Shown: positions 1-5,745, counted from the stretch's first letter. The stretch is DNA of 5,745 nt from DASYSA01 sp036003885 (GCA_036003885.1 DASYSA010000159.1:1-5745), one strand, 5' to 3'. Made by a program: numbers and translations. Notes: generated by a model from the sequence alone, not told the origin.

Positions 1-36
1 GGCGAGCTCTTTCTGGATTCATTGCTCCACGATAGG

Positions 37-44
37 TCACCTCC
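37..44 (-). promoter_or_regulatory. Strong Shine-Dalgarno-like site facing the left edge
   Basis: GGAGGTGA on the minus strand is an 8-base match to the anti-Shine-Dalgarno end of 16S rRNA. The GTG 6 nt later (30-28) reaches a stop after three codons (GTG GAG CAA TGA). Its TGA overlaps an ATG at 22-20 that stays open to the window edge, reading MNPERAR. A second GGAG lies 2 nt before this ATG. This suggests another minus-strand gene beginning at about position 22, but only seven codons are visible. Confidence 0.3.
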
Positions 45-109
45 GAAAAGGGCACGATATGCCGTCAGTCCGCTTAGTGCAGACAACGCCCAATGCATTG
101 GAGGGCATT

Positions 110-148
110 GCGGGAATCCCGCCGTCAGGGCGGACAACCGCAGGCGGT
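110..148. repeat. Cluster of short GC-rich inverted repeats
   Basis: Three dyads stand close together. GCGGGA-A-TCCCGC is at 110-122. CCGCC-GTCAG-GGCGG, at 119-133, overlaps it. ACCGC-AG-GCGGT is at about 137-148. The first is a near-palindrome suited to a protein site rather than a hairpin. The second can form a 5-bp stem-loop; the third has a 2-nt gap, too tight for an RNA loop unless inner pairs open. No T-run follows on either strand. Their role is unknown, and chance is possible in GC-rich DNA. Confidence 0.3.
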
Positions 149-320
149 CTGAAACGCTTCGAGCGACGGTGGAATGCTTTCGATAAGCGATTGTTAGCGA
201 TCGCGTCGAGGCGGTCGTCGGAGCCGCCTTGCCCAATTTCCAGATATGAAGCGGCTCCCCACCCAGTCAGCCTATCGCGAGTCGCAACGAGCCATGCGCC
301 AGCAGTTGGACGAGTGGGGG

Positions 321-346
321 GCGCTTGGTGCTAATGACACAAGCGC
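321..346 (-). terminator. Imperfect hairpin at the end of the operon, possible terminator
   Basis: GCGCTT plus GTG (321-326, 328-330) pairs with CACAAGCGC (338-346), giving 9 base pairs with one bulged G and a 7-nt loop. The last arm base is also the final base of the FAD oxidoreductase's TAG. On the minus strand the stem is followed by a run of C, not T, so it is not a classical intrinsic terminator. It may block 3' exonucleases or mark the transcript end together with Rho, or it may be chance. Confidence 0.35.
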
Positions 347-1629
347 TAATGGGCGACGTGGACAGCCGGCAAGCGACGTTGTAGCTCGCCCATGTTAACC
401 ATCGTGGCGTCCATCGACCCCTGACAGGCCAACGCAGCGGCTACGCCGGCCGCTTGGCCGGTAGCCATGCAGGGCGGGATCTCCTTGGTGCTGTGGTGGA
501 CAACCGGATCTACGGATATACACCGCCCAGCGACTAACAGATTGCGTGTGCGACGAGGCAAGAGAGACCTGTATGGAATGTTGTACACCTGACCGTACTT
601 AGTCCAGTTTCCAGTGCGCGCGATGGTGTCCTTGAATGGTTGGCCTTCTTCCTGGCGTATCAACTGATGTTGACCAAGGAGGCGGCGAGACTCATAGATG
701 CCGAGCTGCCAAGCGATGTCGTTTAGGTAGGCATTCTCGAAGCCGGGGAGTTCTGCCCGCATGCGGTCGACTTCGGCCATGACCAGCCTCCGGCACTCAA
801 CCTCTGCGAGGCTCATGTCGTCTGGGTTCGTTGAATCTACCCGGCGGTCGGAAGCGTCCGAAGCGCCCCACGGCATGAGCATTCGTCCTTGACCCAGAGT
901 GTGGAAAAAGAACCCACCGAACGTGGGAAAGAAACGCCCTCGCCCTTTCTCGATGGCCTCTTCTGGAGAGTCCACTCCACCCATCCGAAACCAAAGCCAG
1001 GGCACACACTTGGTTTGCTCAAAGTCCTCTCCCGCAACCGCAAGTACATCGCCATCCCCAGTACAGTCGACGACGAACTTGCAGGCTATGGCTTCCCTGC
1101 CCGCCTTGCTCTGGCAAATCACGTGCGTTATACGACCCTCATCTAGACGTACCTGCCCCGCCCACGTATGAAATCGCAATCTGACTCCGGACTCGACGCA
1201 GAGCTCGTTAGCGACGAAGCGGAATTCCTCAGGGTCAAATGCGACGTTGTAGCGGACGGCGTGCGGACCTTTGCCCCACACCAGTCCCCACCGACGGTAA
1301 TGATTGACGAGCTGCTCATCTGCCTCCGCCCAGTCACCTTGGGGCGGAAAGTAGGCGGCGCGCCTGGCTGCTAAGCGGTCAACGATCTCTTGACAGAGAC
1401 CATCTACGAGCTGATTGCCCCGGCCGTCGTCCATTGTCAGGAGCAGGATCACGAGGCCCCCTGTCGCCATTCCGCCCAAGCTCCCGTAACGCTCTACTAG
1501 CATCGTCCGAACGCCGCTGCGTGCGGCGGACACGGCGGCGGCCAAGCCGGCGGACCCCCCGCCTACGACCAACACATCGGTGTCAGCAATCACGGGAATC
1601 CGCTCGGCGGGCATGGATATGGTGGTCAT
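346..1629 (-). CDS. FAD-dependent oxidoreductase (FAD_oxidored family, PF12831-like)
   Basis: A 427-aa flavoprotein with two-dinucleotide-binding-fold architecture. The N-terminal Rossmann loop DVLVVGGGSAG (18-28) is followed by Glu46 in LVERYG, which would bind the FAD ribose, and by LGGMATGG (51-58), near the isoalloxazine. The second FAD segment, VVDCTGDGDV, is at 186-195. Later family marks are YESRRLLG (312-319), NLLVAGRCIS (363-372) and CMATGQAAGVAAAL (387-400), the C-terminal FAD-binding stretch. There is no signal peptide, membrane segment or Fe-S cysteine motif. The family is widespread in bacterial catabolic clusters but few members have a known substrate, so I assign none. Before the C-terminal motif, STKEIPP stands where many relatives have an arginine (for example SIRVMP), a possible substrate-site difference. 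It is the last gene of the operon, ends in TAG, and is followed at once by an imperfect hairpin. The family call is firm; the reaction is unknown. Confidence 0.93.
   Translation of the reverse strand: MTTISMPAERIPVIADTDVLVVGGGSAGLAAAVSAARSGVRTMLVERYGSLGGMATGGLVILLLTMDDGRGNQLVDGLCQEIVDRLAARRAAYFPPQGDWAEADEQLVNHYRRWGLVWGKGPHAVRYNVAFDPEEFRFVANELCVESGVRLRFHTWAGQVRLDEGRITHVICQSKAGREAIACKFVVDCTGDGDVLAVAGEDFEQTKCVPWLWFRMGGVDSPEEAIEKGRGRFFPTFGGFFFHTLGQGRMLMPWGASDASDRRVDSTNPDDMSLAEVECRRLVMAEVDRMRAELPGFENAYLNDIAWQLGIYESRRLLGQHQLIRQEEGQPFKDTIARTGNWTKYGQVYNIPYRSLLPRRTRNLLVAGRCISVDPVVHHSTKEIPPCMATGQAAGVAAALACQGSMDATMVNMGELQRRLPAVHVAH
1626..1629 (-). other. ATGA stop/start overlap between synthetase and FAD oxidoreductase genes
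   Basis: The second ATGA junction in the operon: ATG 1629-1627 starts the FAD-dependent oxidoreductase and TGA 1628-1626 ends the synthetase. No good Shine-Dalgarno sequence precedes it (the bases before the ATG are CACGCCTC), so initiation probably depends on ribosomes finishing the synthetase. An alternative ATG at 1614 also lacks a binding site. Confidence 0.7.
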
Positions 1630-3287
1630 GAGGCGTGAATGCCTGACCCCGACCTTGTTGATTCACGTCTTCTGAGCTCTGATCGACGAATCTTGCCCGA
1701 GATCGTCTTCGGCAACTCGTCAACAAACTCAATTTGGCGCGGTCGCTTGTACGGTGCCGTCGCGCGGCCGGCATGCTGCATCAGTTCTTGCGCCAAGGTC
1801 TCGGAAGCCGTGAATCCGCCTCCCAGCACGACAAATGCCTTCACTACCTGGCCGCGGGTTTCATCCGGCACTCCGACAGCGGCCGCCTCGACCACCGCTT
1901 CGTGCTCGATCAGGGCGCTCTCCACTTCAAACGGGCCGATTCGGTATCCGGCGCTGATTATCACGTCGTCGTCTCGACCCACAAACCACAAGTAGCCGTC
2001 GTCGTCCATCCTGACCCGATCGCCTGTCAAATAGAAGTCGCCGACGTGGCATTTTTCGGTGGCTTCGGGATTCTTCCAGTACTCCATAAAGATTCCTACG
2101 GGACGGCTGGGATGAACCCGAATGCCAAGCACACCCTCCTCGCCCCGGGGCAGTTCAATGCCGTCGGGGTCGATTATGGCGACCTCATATCCTGGAGCTG
2201 CCTTTCCCATAGAGCCCGGACGAAAGTCCAAGCACGGGAACATGGCGCTGACGAGAACAGTCTCCGTTTGACCGTATCCGTCGTAGATGGTCAAACCTGT
2301 CGCTTGTCGCCAGCTGTGGATCACCTCTGGATTCAGCGGTTCCCCGGCCCCCAGGGTGTGGCGAAGGGCCTTCGGTCGCAGCGCGGCGATATCCTCTTGT
2401 ACCAGCATTCGGTACACAGTAGGTGGGGCAAAGAAAGTAGTAATCGGATAGCGTTCTAAAGCGTCCAGAGCGTTACGCGGATTGAATCGACCGCGGGCGT
2501 CTTGAATGAAAACGGCAGCTCCGCGGTTCCAGGGCGCGAATAGGTTCGTCCACGCGGCTTGAGCCCATCCAGTATCCGAAATCGTCCAATGCAGGTCGTG
2601 GCGATCATTATCGAGATAAAAGCGGCCGGTGATCTCGTGCGCAATTGGATAGCTTGCATGAGAGTGGAGCACCATCTTCGGGTTGCCCGTCGTCCCCGAA
2701 GTAAAGAAGGCCATCGCGGGATCCCTGCTGCGGGAATGTACTGATGCAAATCGAGACGACGCCGCATCCATAAGACCCTCGTACGGCCGCCAACCTTTCC
2801 TTGCCGAACCAATGACGATTAGGTGTCGGAGTGAAGGGCAGGCCGAGCGTACTTCGTCAATCTTTGGCGCTTGTTCATCGTCCGTCACCGCCACGACCGC
2901 CCCACATGCGTTTAGGCGATATTCCAGATCCCTGGCGGTTAGTAATGTTGTTCCGGGTAGCCAGACCACTCCCGCGCGGAGTGCGCCCAGCACAATCTCC
3001 CACCACTCAACGACACGGGGCAGCATGACGAAGAGGCTCTCACCATGCTTCACGTCGAGACCGCGAAGCACGTTCGCGAAACGTCGACTGCGATTGGCAA
3101 AGTCGGCGAACGTCACTGCGCGGCCCGTGCCATCAGGTCCGACCCAGTGCATTGCTATTCGGTTTGGATCCGCGGCCAGGCGATCAAGCACTGCTTCTGC
3201 CCAGTTGTAATGCTCTGGGACCCGAAGTCGGAATTGCTGCCGAGCCGATTCATAGTTGGCCATCAGGTGGCCCGGCGATCTTGTCAT
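1626..3287 (-). CDS. AMP-forming acyl-CoA synthetase, medium-chain (ACSM-like)
   Basis: A 553-aa cytosolic ligase of the ANL superfamily: acid + ATP + CoA gives acyl-CoA + AMP + PPi. The large N-terminal domain carries the P-loop FFTSGTTGNPKM (194-205) and SDTGWAQAAW (237-246), followed by FAPPTVYRMLVQ (286-297) and the A5 motif YDGYGQTETV (335-344). The A7 TGD is at 421-423. The hinge and A8 region GRDDDVIISAGYRIGPFEVE (437-456) leads into the small C-terminal domain, which ends with PKTISGKIRR (526-535). Lys532 there is the lysine required for adenylation. The blocks SDTGWA, APTVYRMLVQ, GYGQTETVL and GSMGK follow the medium-chain (butyryl/benzoyl/xenobiotic) ACSM group closely, more than the acetyl-CoA synthetase or long-chain groups. 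The precise acid cannot be read from sequence. All core motifs are intact, so the enzyme should be active. The start at 3287 overlaps the dehydrogenase stop, and ATG 3263 (8 codons later) is the main alternative. The C-terminus has a short Arg/Ser-rich tail. Confidence 0.95.
   Translation of the reverse strand: MTRSPGHLMANYESARQQFRLRVPEHYNWAEAVLDRLAADPNRIAMHWVGPDGTGRAVTFADFANRSRRFANVLRGLDVKHGESLFVMLPRVVEWWEIVLGALRAGVVWLPGTTLLTARDLEYRLNACGAVVAVTDDEQAPKIDEVRSACPSLRHLIVIGSARKGWRPYEGLMDAASSRFASVHSRSRDPAMAFFTSGTTGNPKMVLHSHASYPIAHEITGRFYLDNDRHDLHWTISDTGWAQAAWTNLFAPWNRGAAVFIQDARGRFNPRNALDALERYPITTFFAPPTVYRMLVQEDIAALRPKALRHTLGAGEPLNPEVIHSWRQATGLTIYDGYGQTETVLVSAMFPCLDFRPGSMGKAAPGYEVAIIDPDGIELPRGEEGVLGIRVHPSRPVGIFMEYWKNPEATEKCHVGDFYLTGDRVRMDDDGYLWFVGRDDDVIISAGYRIGPFEVESALIEHEAVVEAAAVGVPDETRGQVVKAFVVLGGGFTASETLAQELMQHAGRATAPYKRPRQIEFVDELPKTISGKIRRSELRRRESTRSGSGIHAS
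3284..3287 (-). other. ATGA stop/start overlap between dehydrogenase and synthetase genes
   Basis: On the minus strand ATGA is both the start ATG (3287-3285) of the acyl-CoA synthetase and the TGA stop (3286-3284) of the acyl-CoA dehydrogenase. This arrangement normally gives translational coupling. A weak purine-rich stretch, GAGCGAGACG, lies just before it. The overlap is the main reason for preferring this start over ATGs at 3389 and 3263. Confidence 0.75.
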
Positions 3288-4426
3288 TCGTCTCGCTCGG
3301 TGAGGTTTAGCAGGCGCGCGAGCAGGCCGCGTTGAATTTCGGATGTTCCTTCTACGATCTCCAAAACCTTTGCTTCGCCAAGGAGCCATGAAACTGGGTA
3401 CTCACGTGATATGCCATAGGCTCCATGAATCTGGATCGCCTGACGAGCCGAATCGAAGGCGGCTTCCGAAGCAAAGAGCTTGGCCATCGATGCCTCTGCT
3501 CTAAATGCACGGCCGGTATCGGCCAGGGTAGCCGCACGTAGCGTGAGAAGGCGGGCTGCCTCGATGCTAACTGACATGTCGACGAGTTTGAATGCCACTG
3601 CTTGGCGGGACGCAATGGCCTTACCGAAGGCGGTGCGTTCCTTTGAATAGCGCGCTGCGAGCTCGTAACAGGCTCGGGCTAGACCCACTGCGATTGCTCC
3701 AACGCAAATGCGGCCATACGTGACTGCGGTAAGCATTTGCCGGTGCCCTTCGCCTTCCTTCCCCAAGAGGGATTCGTTCGGAAGGCGACAGTCATCGAGG
3801 AAGATCTCGCAGGTCTCCGCCGCTCGCCAACCAATCTTGCGCAAATGCCGGCCCACCTTGAATCCGCGGGCGTCTGCCGGCACGATGAACGAACTGATGC
3901 CGCCTGGTGCCCGCGCGGCAACCACGGTGACCCCACTCATGGTGGATCCAGTGTTGGTAATGAATGTTTTGCTCCCGTTGAGCACCCAATCGCCACCATC
4001 TCGGTGAGCCCGCGTGCGCAGCGCGGCGATGTCCGACCCTCCCCCGGGTTCTGTCATTCCGATAGCCCCAAGGAACCGGCCTTCAACTAGCGGAACAAGC
4101 CATCGCTGTTTCTGAGACTCAGTGCCATTTAGATAGATCAGCGTTGCCGGGGACGAGTGCGCGAATACGACTGCTGCCACAGAAGGGCTGACAGCAGCTA
4201 TTTCCTCAAGTGCTAGCGCGAATCCGGTCATACCCGCTCCAGTGCCGCTGTACTCCTCGGGATATGGCAGCCCGAATACACCCAAGGAGGCCAAGCCGGC
4301 GATTGCCTCATTCGGCTGCTCCTCACGTTCAAGGTGGTCCGTAACTGCCGGTGCCAGTTCCTCCTGGCAGTAACGACGGATTGTTGAAACCAGCTCCCTC
4401 TGGGCATCGGTGAGTTCGAAGTTCAT
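3284..4426 (-). CDS. Acyl-CoA dehydrogenase (FAD-dependent)
   Basis: A 380-aa flavoprotein of exactly the usual length. It would introduce a trans-2,3 double bond into an acyl-CoA and pass electrons to electron-transfer flavoprotein. The helical N-terminal domain (about 1-118) opens with the typical FELTDAQRELV. The middle beta domain carries signature 1, GAIGMTEPGGGSD (120-132), and the flavin/substrate segment WVLNGSKTFITN (147-158). The C-terminal helical domain has RTAFGKAIASRQ (264-275), the second signature region QIHGAYGISREYP (332-344) and LEIVEGTSEIQR (355-366). Glu359 occupies the catalytic-base position used by short-, medium- and branched-chain dehydrogenases. The second signature has HGAYG where HGGxG or HGSxG is normal. 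I chose the ATG at 4426: an upstream in-frame ATG at 4519 would add 31 residues unlike the family and overlap the preceding gene. Only AGAGG, 14 nt upstream, resembles a ribosome binding site. The chain length or branching of the substrate cannot be told. The TGA stop overlaps the next start. Confidence 0.96.
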   Translation of the reverse strand: MNFELTDAQRELVSTIRRYCQEELAPAVTDHLEREEQPNEAIAGLASLGVFGLPYPEEYSGTGAGMTGFALALEEIAAVSPSVAAVVFAHSSPATLIYLNGTESQKQRWLVPLVEGRFLGAIGMTEPGGGSDIAALRTRAHRDGGDWVLNGSKTFITNTGSTMSGVTVVAARAPGGISSFIVPADARGFKVGRHLRKIGWRAAETCEIFLDDCRLPNESLLGKEGEGHRQMLTAVTYGRICVGAIAVGLARACYELAARYSKERTAFGKAIASRQAVAFKLVDMSVSIEAARLLTLRAATLADTGRAFRAEASMAKLFASEAAFDSARQAIQIHGAYGISREYPVSWLLGEAKVLEIVEGTSEIQRGLLARLLNLTERDE

Positions 4427-4463
4427 CGTCAGACGAACCGCCTCTGGTCTGTGAACTGACCGC

Positions 4464-5462
4464 TCACGGGCGAATGTCTTCCCTACGAATTGCGGACTCT
4501 TGAGCGTGACAAAGGTCATCGATCGTCTGAAGTACGCGCATCGTGGGGAGAATGCAATCCACGCATGTGCTCGGCCGCTCGCCGGTTGCGATCGCGCGAA
4601 GAAACTCAGCGGCTTGGCTGGTGACCGCTAGCTGCAGCATTTCCTCAGGATCACCTCCGGCGAGGATCCTCCCATCCTGACCGACTAACTTGGCGTCCTC
4701 AATTACGAACGCCTCATCATCGGTGATGACGACATAATCGTTGGTGGTAACCGTTGAGTTATACGAAAGCGATATGTTGCCCAGTCCGCGGCCGCCCTTG
4801 ATTGCGATCGCAATATCAAGAGGCAGTCCCGTTTCGGGCACGAGTGGACCGCTGACTGCTGAAACGAATTCGATTTCTTGCTCGATCAACAGCAAGGTCG
4901 TATCGATCACATGACAACCGTGATGCCATAGCAAGTTGTCAACCCAAGTTCGTCGGCGACCGGTCCACCCGACGTTTTCACGGCGAAGCATCGTGCTCCG
5001 TGCAACAACATGACGGGGGTCTAACCCACGATCAGCCAGAAGAGTCCTGAGGGCCCTGACGGGGGGCCAAAATCGCTGGGTATGACAGACCATGGCGACC
5101 AGGCCCGACTGAAGAGCTACCTGATTGACCTCTTCCGCCTGCGCCAGCGAAATCCCAATCGGAATCTCGCATAAGACCGACTTACCTGCCTTCAGTGCAG
5201 CCACGGCTTGGTCTGCATGCACAGTGCTAGGGGATGCGATAACGACCCCATCGAACTTGGTGGATTGAACAGCGGATTCCAGATCCTCAAATACGCTCGG
5301 AATCGCGTGCCGCTTGGCGAAGGCGATTGCGGAGTCGCGATTCGGGCCAGCTACGGCAACTAGGTTGGCTCCGAGTTTCGCCAAAGCCAATGCGTGGTAG
5401 TCGGCGATGGCTCCATAGCCAATGATTGCAAGCGTTGCAGGCGTTTGATTCGTCAGGTGCAC
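4464..5462 (-). CDS. Gfo/Idh/MocA family NAD(P)-dependent oxidoreductase, LigC-like
   Basis: A 332-aa soluble dehydrogenase of normal length for the family. The N-terminal Rossmann domain (about residues 10-125) has the dinucleotide loop IGYGAIA at 14-20 and the ASPSTVHADQA segment at 76-86. The C-terminal alpha/beta domain has LLWHHGCHVID at 177-187, with the expected active-site His184 and Asp187. The family's usual EKP motif is here CEIP (Glu99-Ile100-Pro101), so the common active-site lysine is missing. From memory, the same EIP, the HTxRF segment (127-131), the RRxN segment (160-163), WxDxLLWHH (173-181) and GPxxPExG (205-212) occur in LigC, which oxidises the cyclic hemiacetal of 4-carboxy-2-hydroxymuconate-6-semialdehyde to 2-pyrone-4,6-dicarboxylate with NADP. 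I infer a lactol or semialdehyde substrate. A sugar or inositol dehydrogenase is the main alternative. The start is GTG, chosen for its ribosome binding site and tight spacing. The stop is TGA, followed by a 37-nt gap before the acyl-CoA dehydrogenase. Confidence 0.92.
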   Translation of the reverse strand: MHLTNQTPATLAIIGYGAIADYHALALAKLGANLVAVAGPNRDSAIAFAKRHAIPSVFEDLESAVQSTKFDGVVIASPSTVHADQAVAALKAGKSVLCEIPIGISLAQAEEVNQVALQSGLVAMVCHTQRFWPPVRALRTLLADRGLDPRHVVARSTMLRRENVGWTGRRRTWVDNLLWHHGCHVIDTTLLLIEQEIEFVSAVSGPLVPETGLPLDIAIAIKGGRGLGNISLSYNSTVTTNDYVVITDDEAFVIEDAKLVGQDGRILAGGDPEEMLQLAVTSQAAEFLRAIATGERPSTCVDCILPTMRVLQTIDDLCHAQESAIRREDIRP

Positions 5463-5464
5463 GG

Positions 5465-5745
5465 CTACTCCGATACTTCAGAGAGGCGAAACAACCGCCG
5501 GGCATTCGCGCCGAAGACAAGCGCGACATCACTGTCGCTGAGGCTGGACAACGCCTTGGCTACTGTGGATACCGAATCGGCGAGTGTGCCGTACTCGAGC
5601 GCCCAAGGATAGTCCGAGCCCCACATCACTCGCCTCACTCCGAAGGAGTTGGTGACCGACTGGATCCACGGCCACGTGTCTTCGTGGGGCGGCGCCTGTT
5701 TGCTCATCGAGCTGACCCCTGACACCTTCACGTGCACGTTTTCAA
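5465..5745 (-). CDS. Amidohydrolase family 2 (COG3618-like) hydrolase, C-terminal part only
   Basis: This is the 3' end of a gene that continues past the right edge: the frame is open to the last base, and the GTG at 5735-5737 is an internal valine rather than a start. About 92 codons are visible. The fragment opens with a beta strand of the type NVHVKVSG and then has MWGSDYPW, the end of the last barrel strand, whose Asp is the usual catalytic or metal-binding residue of amidohydrolase_2 enzymes. It ends with a helix and FGANARRLF, matching the family's closing (G)xNAxRLF/Y motif. Known members include 2-pyrone-4,6-dicarboxylate lactonase (LigI), sugar lactonases, and decarboxylases related to aminocarboxymuconate-semialdehyde decarboxylase. 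The KVSG strand and the neighbouring LigC-like gene favour a lactonase, but this is inference. The N-terminal HxH metal motif lies outside the window, so metal dependence cannot be judged. The TAG stop at 5467-5465 is 2 nt before the next start, so the two genes are almost certainly co-transcribed. Confidence 0.86.
   Translation of the reverse strand, partial: ENVHVKVSGVSSMSKQAPPHEDTWPWIQSVTNSFGVRRVMWGSDYPWALEYGTLADSVSTVAKALSSLSDSDVALVFGANARRLFRLSEVSE
5468..5472 (-). promoter_or_regulatory. Ribosome binding site of the Gfo/Idh gene
   Basis: CGGAG on the minus strand lies 5 nt upstream of the GTG at 5462-5460. It sits inside the last codons of the amidohydrolase gene, directly before its TAG. 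It supports the GTG as the start and suggests that translation passes from the upstream gene to this one. It is the clearest Shine-Dalgarno sequence inside the operon. Confidence 0.6.

Larger units (their letters stand above)
1..345. other. Stretch with no gene that can be supported
   Basis: Downstream of the operon I find no frame with recognisable protein content. A plus-strand frame at 59-334 (91 codons, ATG start, only AAGGG about 7 nt upstream) and two minus-strand frames (331-37, and 266 off the left edge) are all open. None has a clear family motif, and the minus frames lack good starts. The stretch holds the hairpin at 321-346, GC-rich inverted repeats at 110-148 and a Shine-Dalgarno-like site at 37-44. 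It is most likely the intergenic space before another minus-strand gene, or the worn remains of a gene. Confidence 0.5.

Noticed and set aside
61..300. A transposase or other mobile-element remnant in the left stretch
   Set aside because: I read all plausible frames and found no DDE, recombinase or other transposase motif and no direct repeats at the borders.
1734..2459. A 241-codon plus-strand open frame, and another of 175 codons at 2683-3210
   Set aside because: Both lie wholly antisense to the acyl-CoA synthetase, whose motifs are complete across the region. Neither shows a protein family, and long antisense frames are common in GC-rich genes.
3288..3389. N-terminal extension of the synthetase from an ATG at 3389
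   Set aside because: The 34 extra residues are Arg/Pro-rich and come from bases that encode the conserved EGTSEIQR end of the dehydrogenase in another frame. The ATGA overlap at 3287 is a better start.
4427..4519. N-terminal extension of the acyl-CoA dehydrogenase from an upstream ATG at 4519
   Set aside because: The 31 extra residues have no family resemblance, there is no ribosome binding site before 4519, and the extension would overlap the Gfo/Idh gene by 56 nt. FELTDAQRELV is a typical family N-terminus, and starting at 4426 gives the usual 380 aa.
5735..5737. GTG at 5735-5737 as the start of a 90-aa protein
   Set aside because: The frame remains open to the window edge and the residues fit the internal NVHVKVSG strand of an amidohydrolase, so this is a truncated gene and not a small one.
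1..5745. tRNA or rRNA genes, CRISPR arrays, insertion sequences, riboswitches
   Set aside because: I saw no regularly spaced repeats, no transposase motifs, no terminal inverted repeats and no tRNA-like or rRNA-like sequence. Nearly all of 346-5745 is accounted for by coding sequence.

Overview
The window is about 58% GC by eye and holds a single run of five genes, all on the minus strand and packed as in an operon. Transcription enters from the right edge and ends near the left edge. The gene set (acyl-CoA synthetase, acyl-CoA dehydrogenase, amidohydrolase, Gfo/Idh/MocA oxidoreductase, FAD-dependent oxidoreductase) suggests a free-living heterotrophic bacterium that degrades organic acids, possibly aromatic ones. 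Ribosome-binding-site-like sequences, GTG starts and ATGA stop/start overlaps are all bacterial. The sequence does not fix the phylum.

Layout in order of transcription: 5745-5465, the C-terminal end of an amidohydrolase_2/COG3618-type hydrolase, cut by the window edge. 5462-4464, a Gfo/Idh/MocA oxidoreductase that starts 2 nt after the previous stop and carries hallmarks I associate with LigC, the 4-carboxy-2-hydroxymuconate-6-semialdehyde dehydrogenase of protocatechuate 4,5-cleavage. 4426-3284, an acyl-CoA dehydrogenase of standard length. 3287-1626, an AMP-forming acyl-CoA synthetase of the medium-chain (ACSM) type. 1629-346, an FAD-dependent oxidoreductase. The last three genes are joined by two ATGA overlaps. 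The final 345 nt hold no gene I can support, only an imperfect hairpin at the end of the operon, a cluster of GC-rich inverted repeats and a strong Shine-Dalgarno-like sequence facing out of the left edge.

Working together (inference): a carboxylic acid would be activated to its CoA thioester by the synthetase and desaturated at the alpha,beta position by the acyl-CoA dehydrogenase. The LigC-like dehydrogenase and the amidohydrolase look like a lactol-to-lactone oxidation followed by lactone hydrolysis, as in the LigC/LigI pair. The FAD-dependent oxidoreductase would carry out a further redox step on an unknown substrate. I know of no described pathway with exactly this gene set. The substrate, the regulator, any transporter and the enoyl-CoA hydratase/thiolase steps are not visible here.
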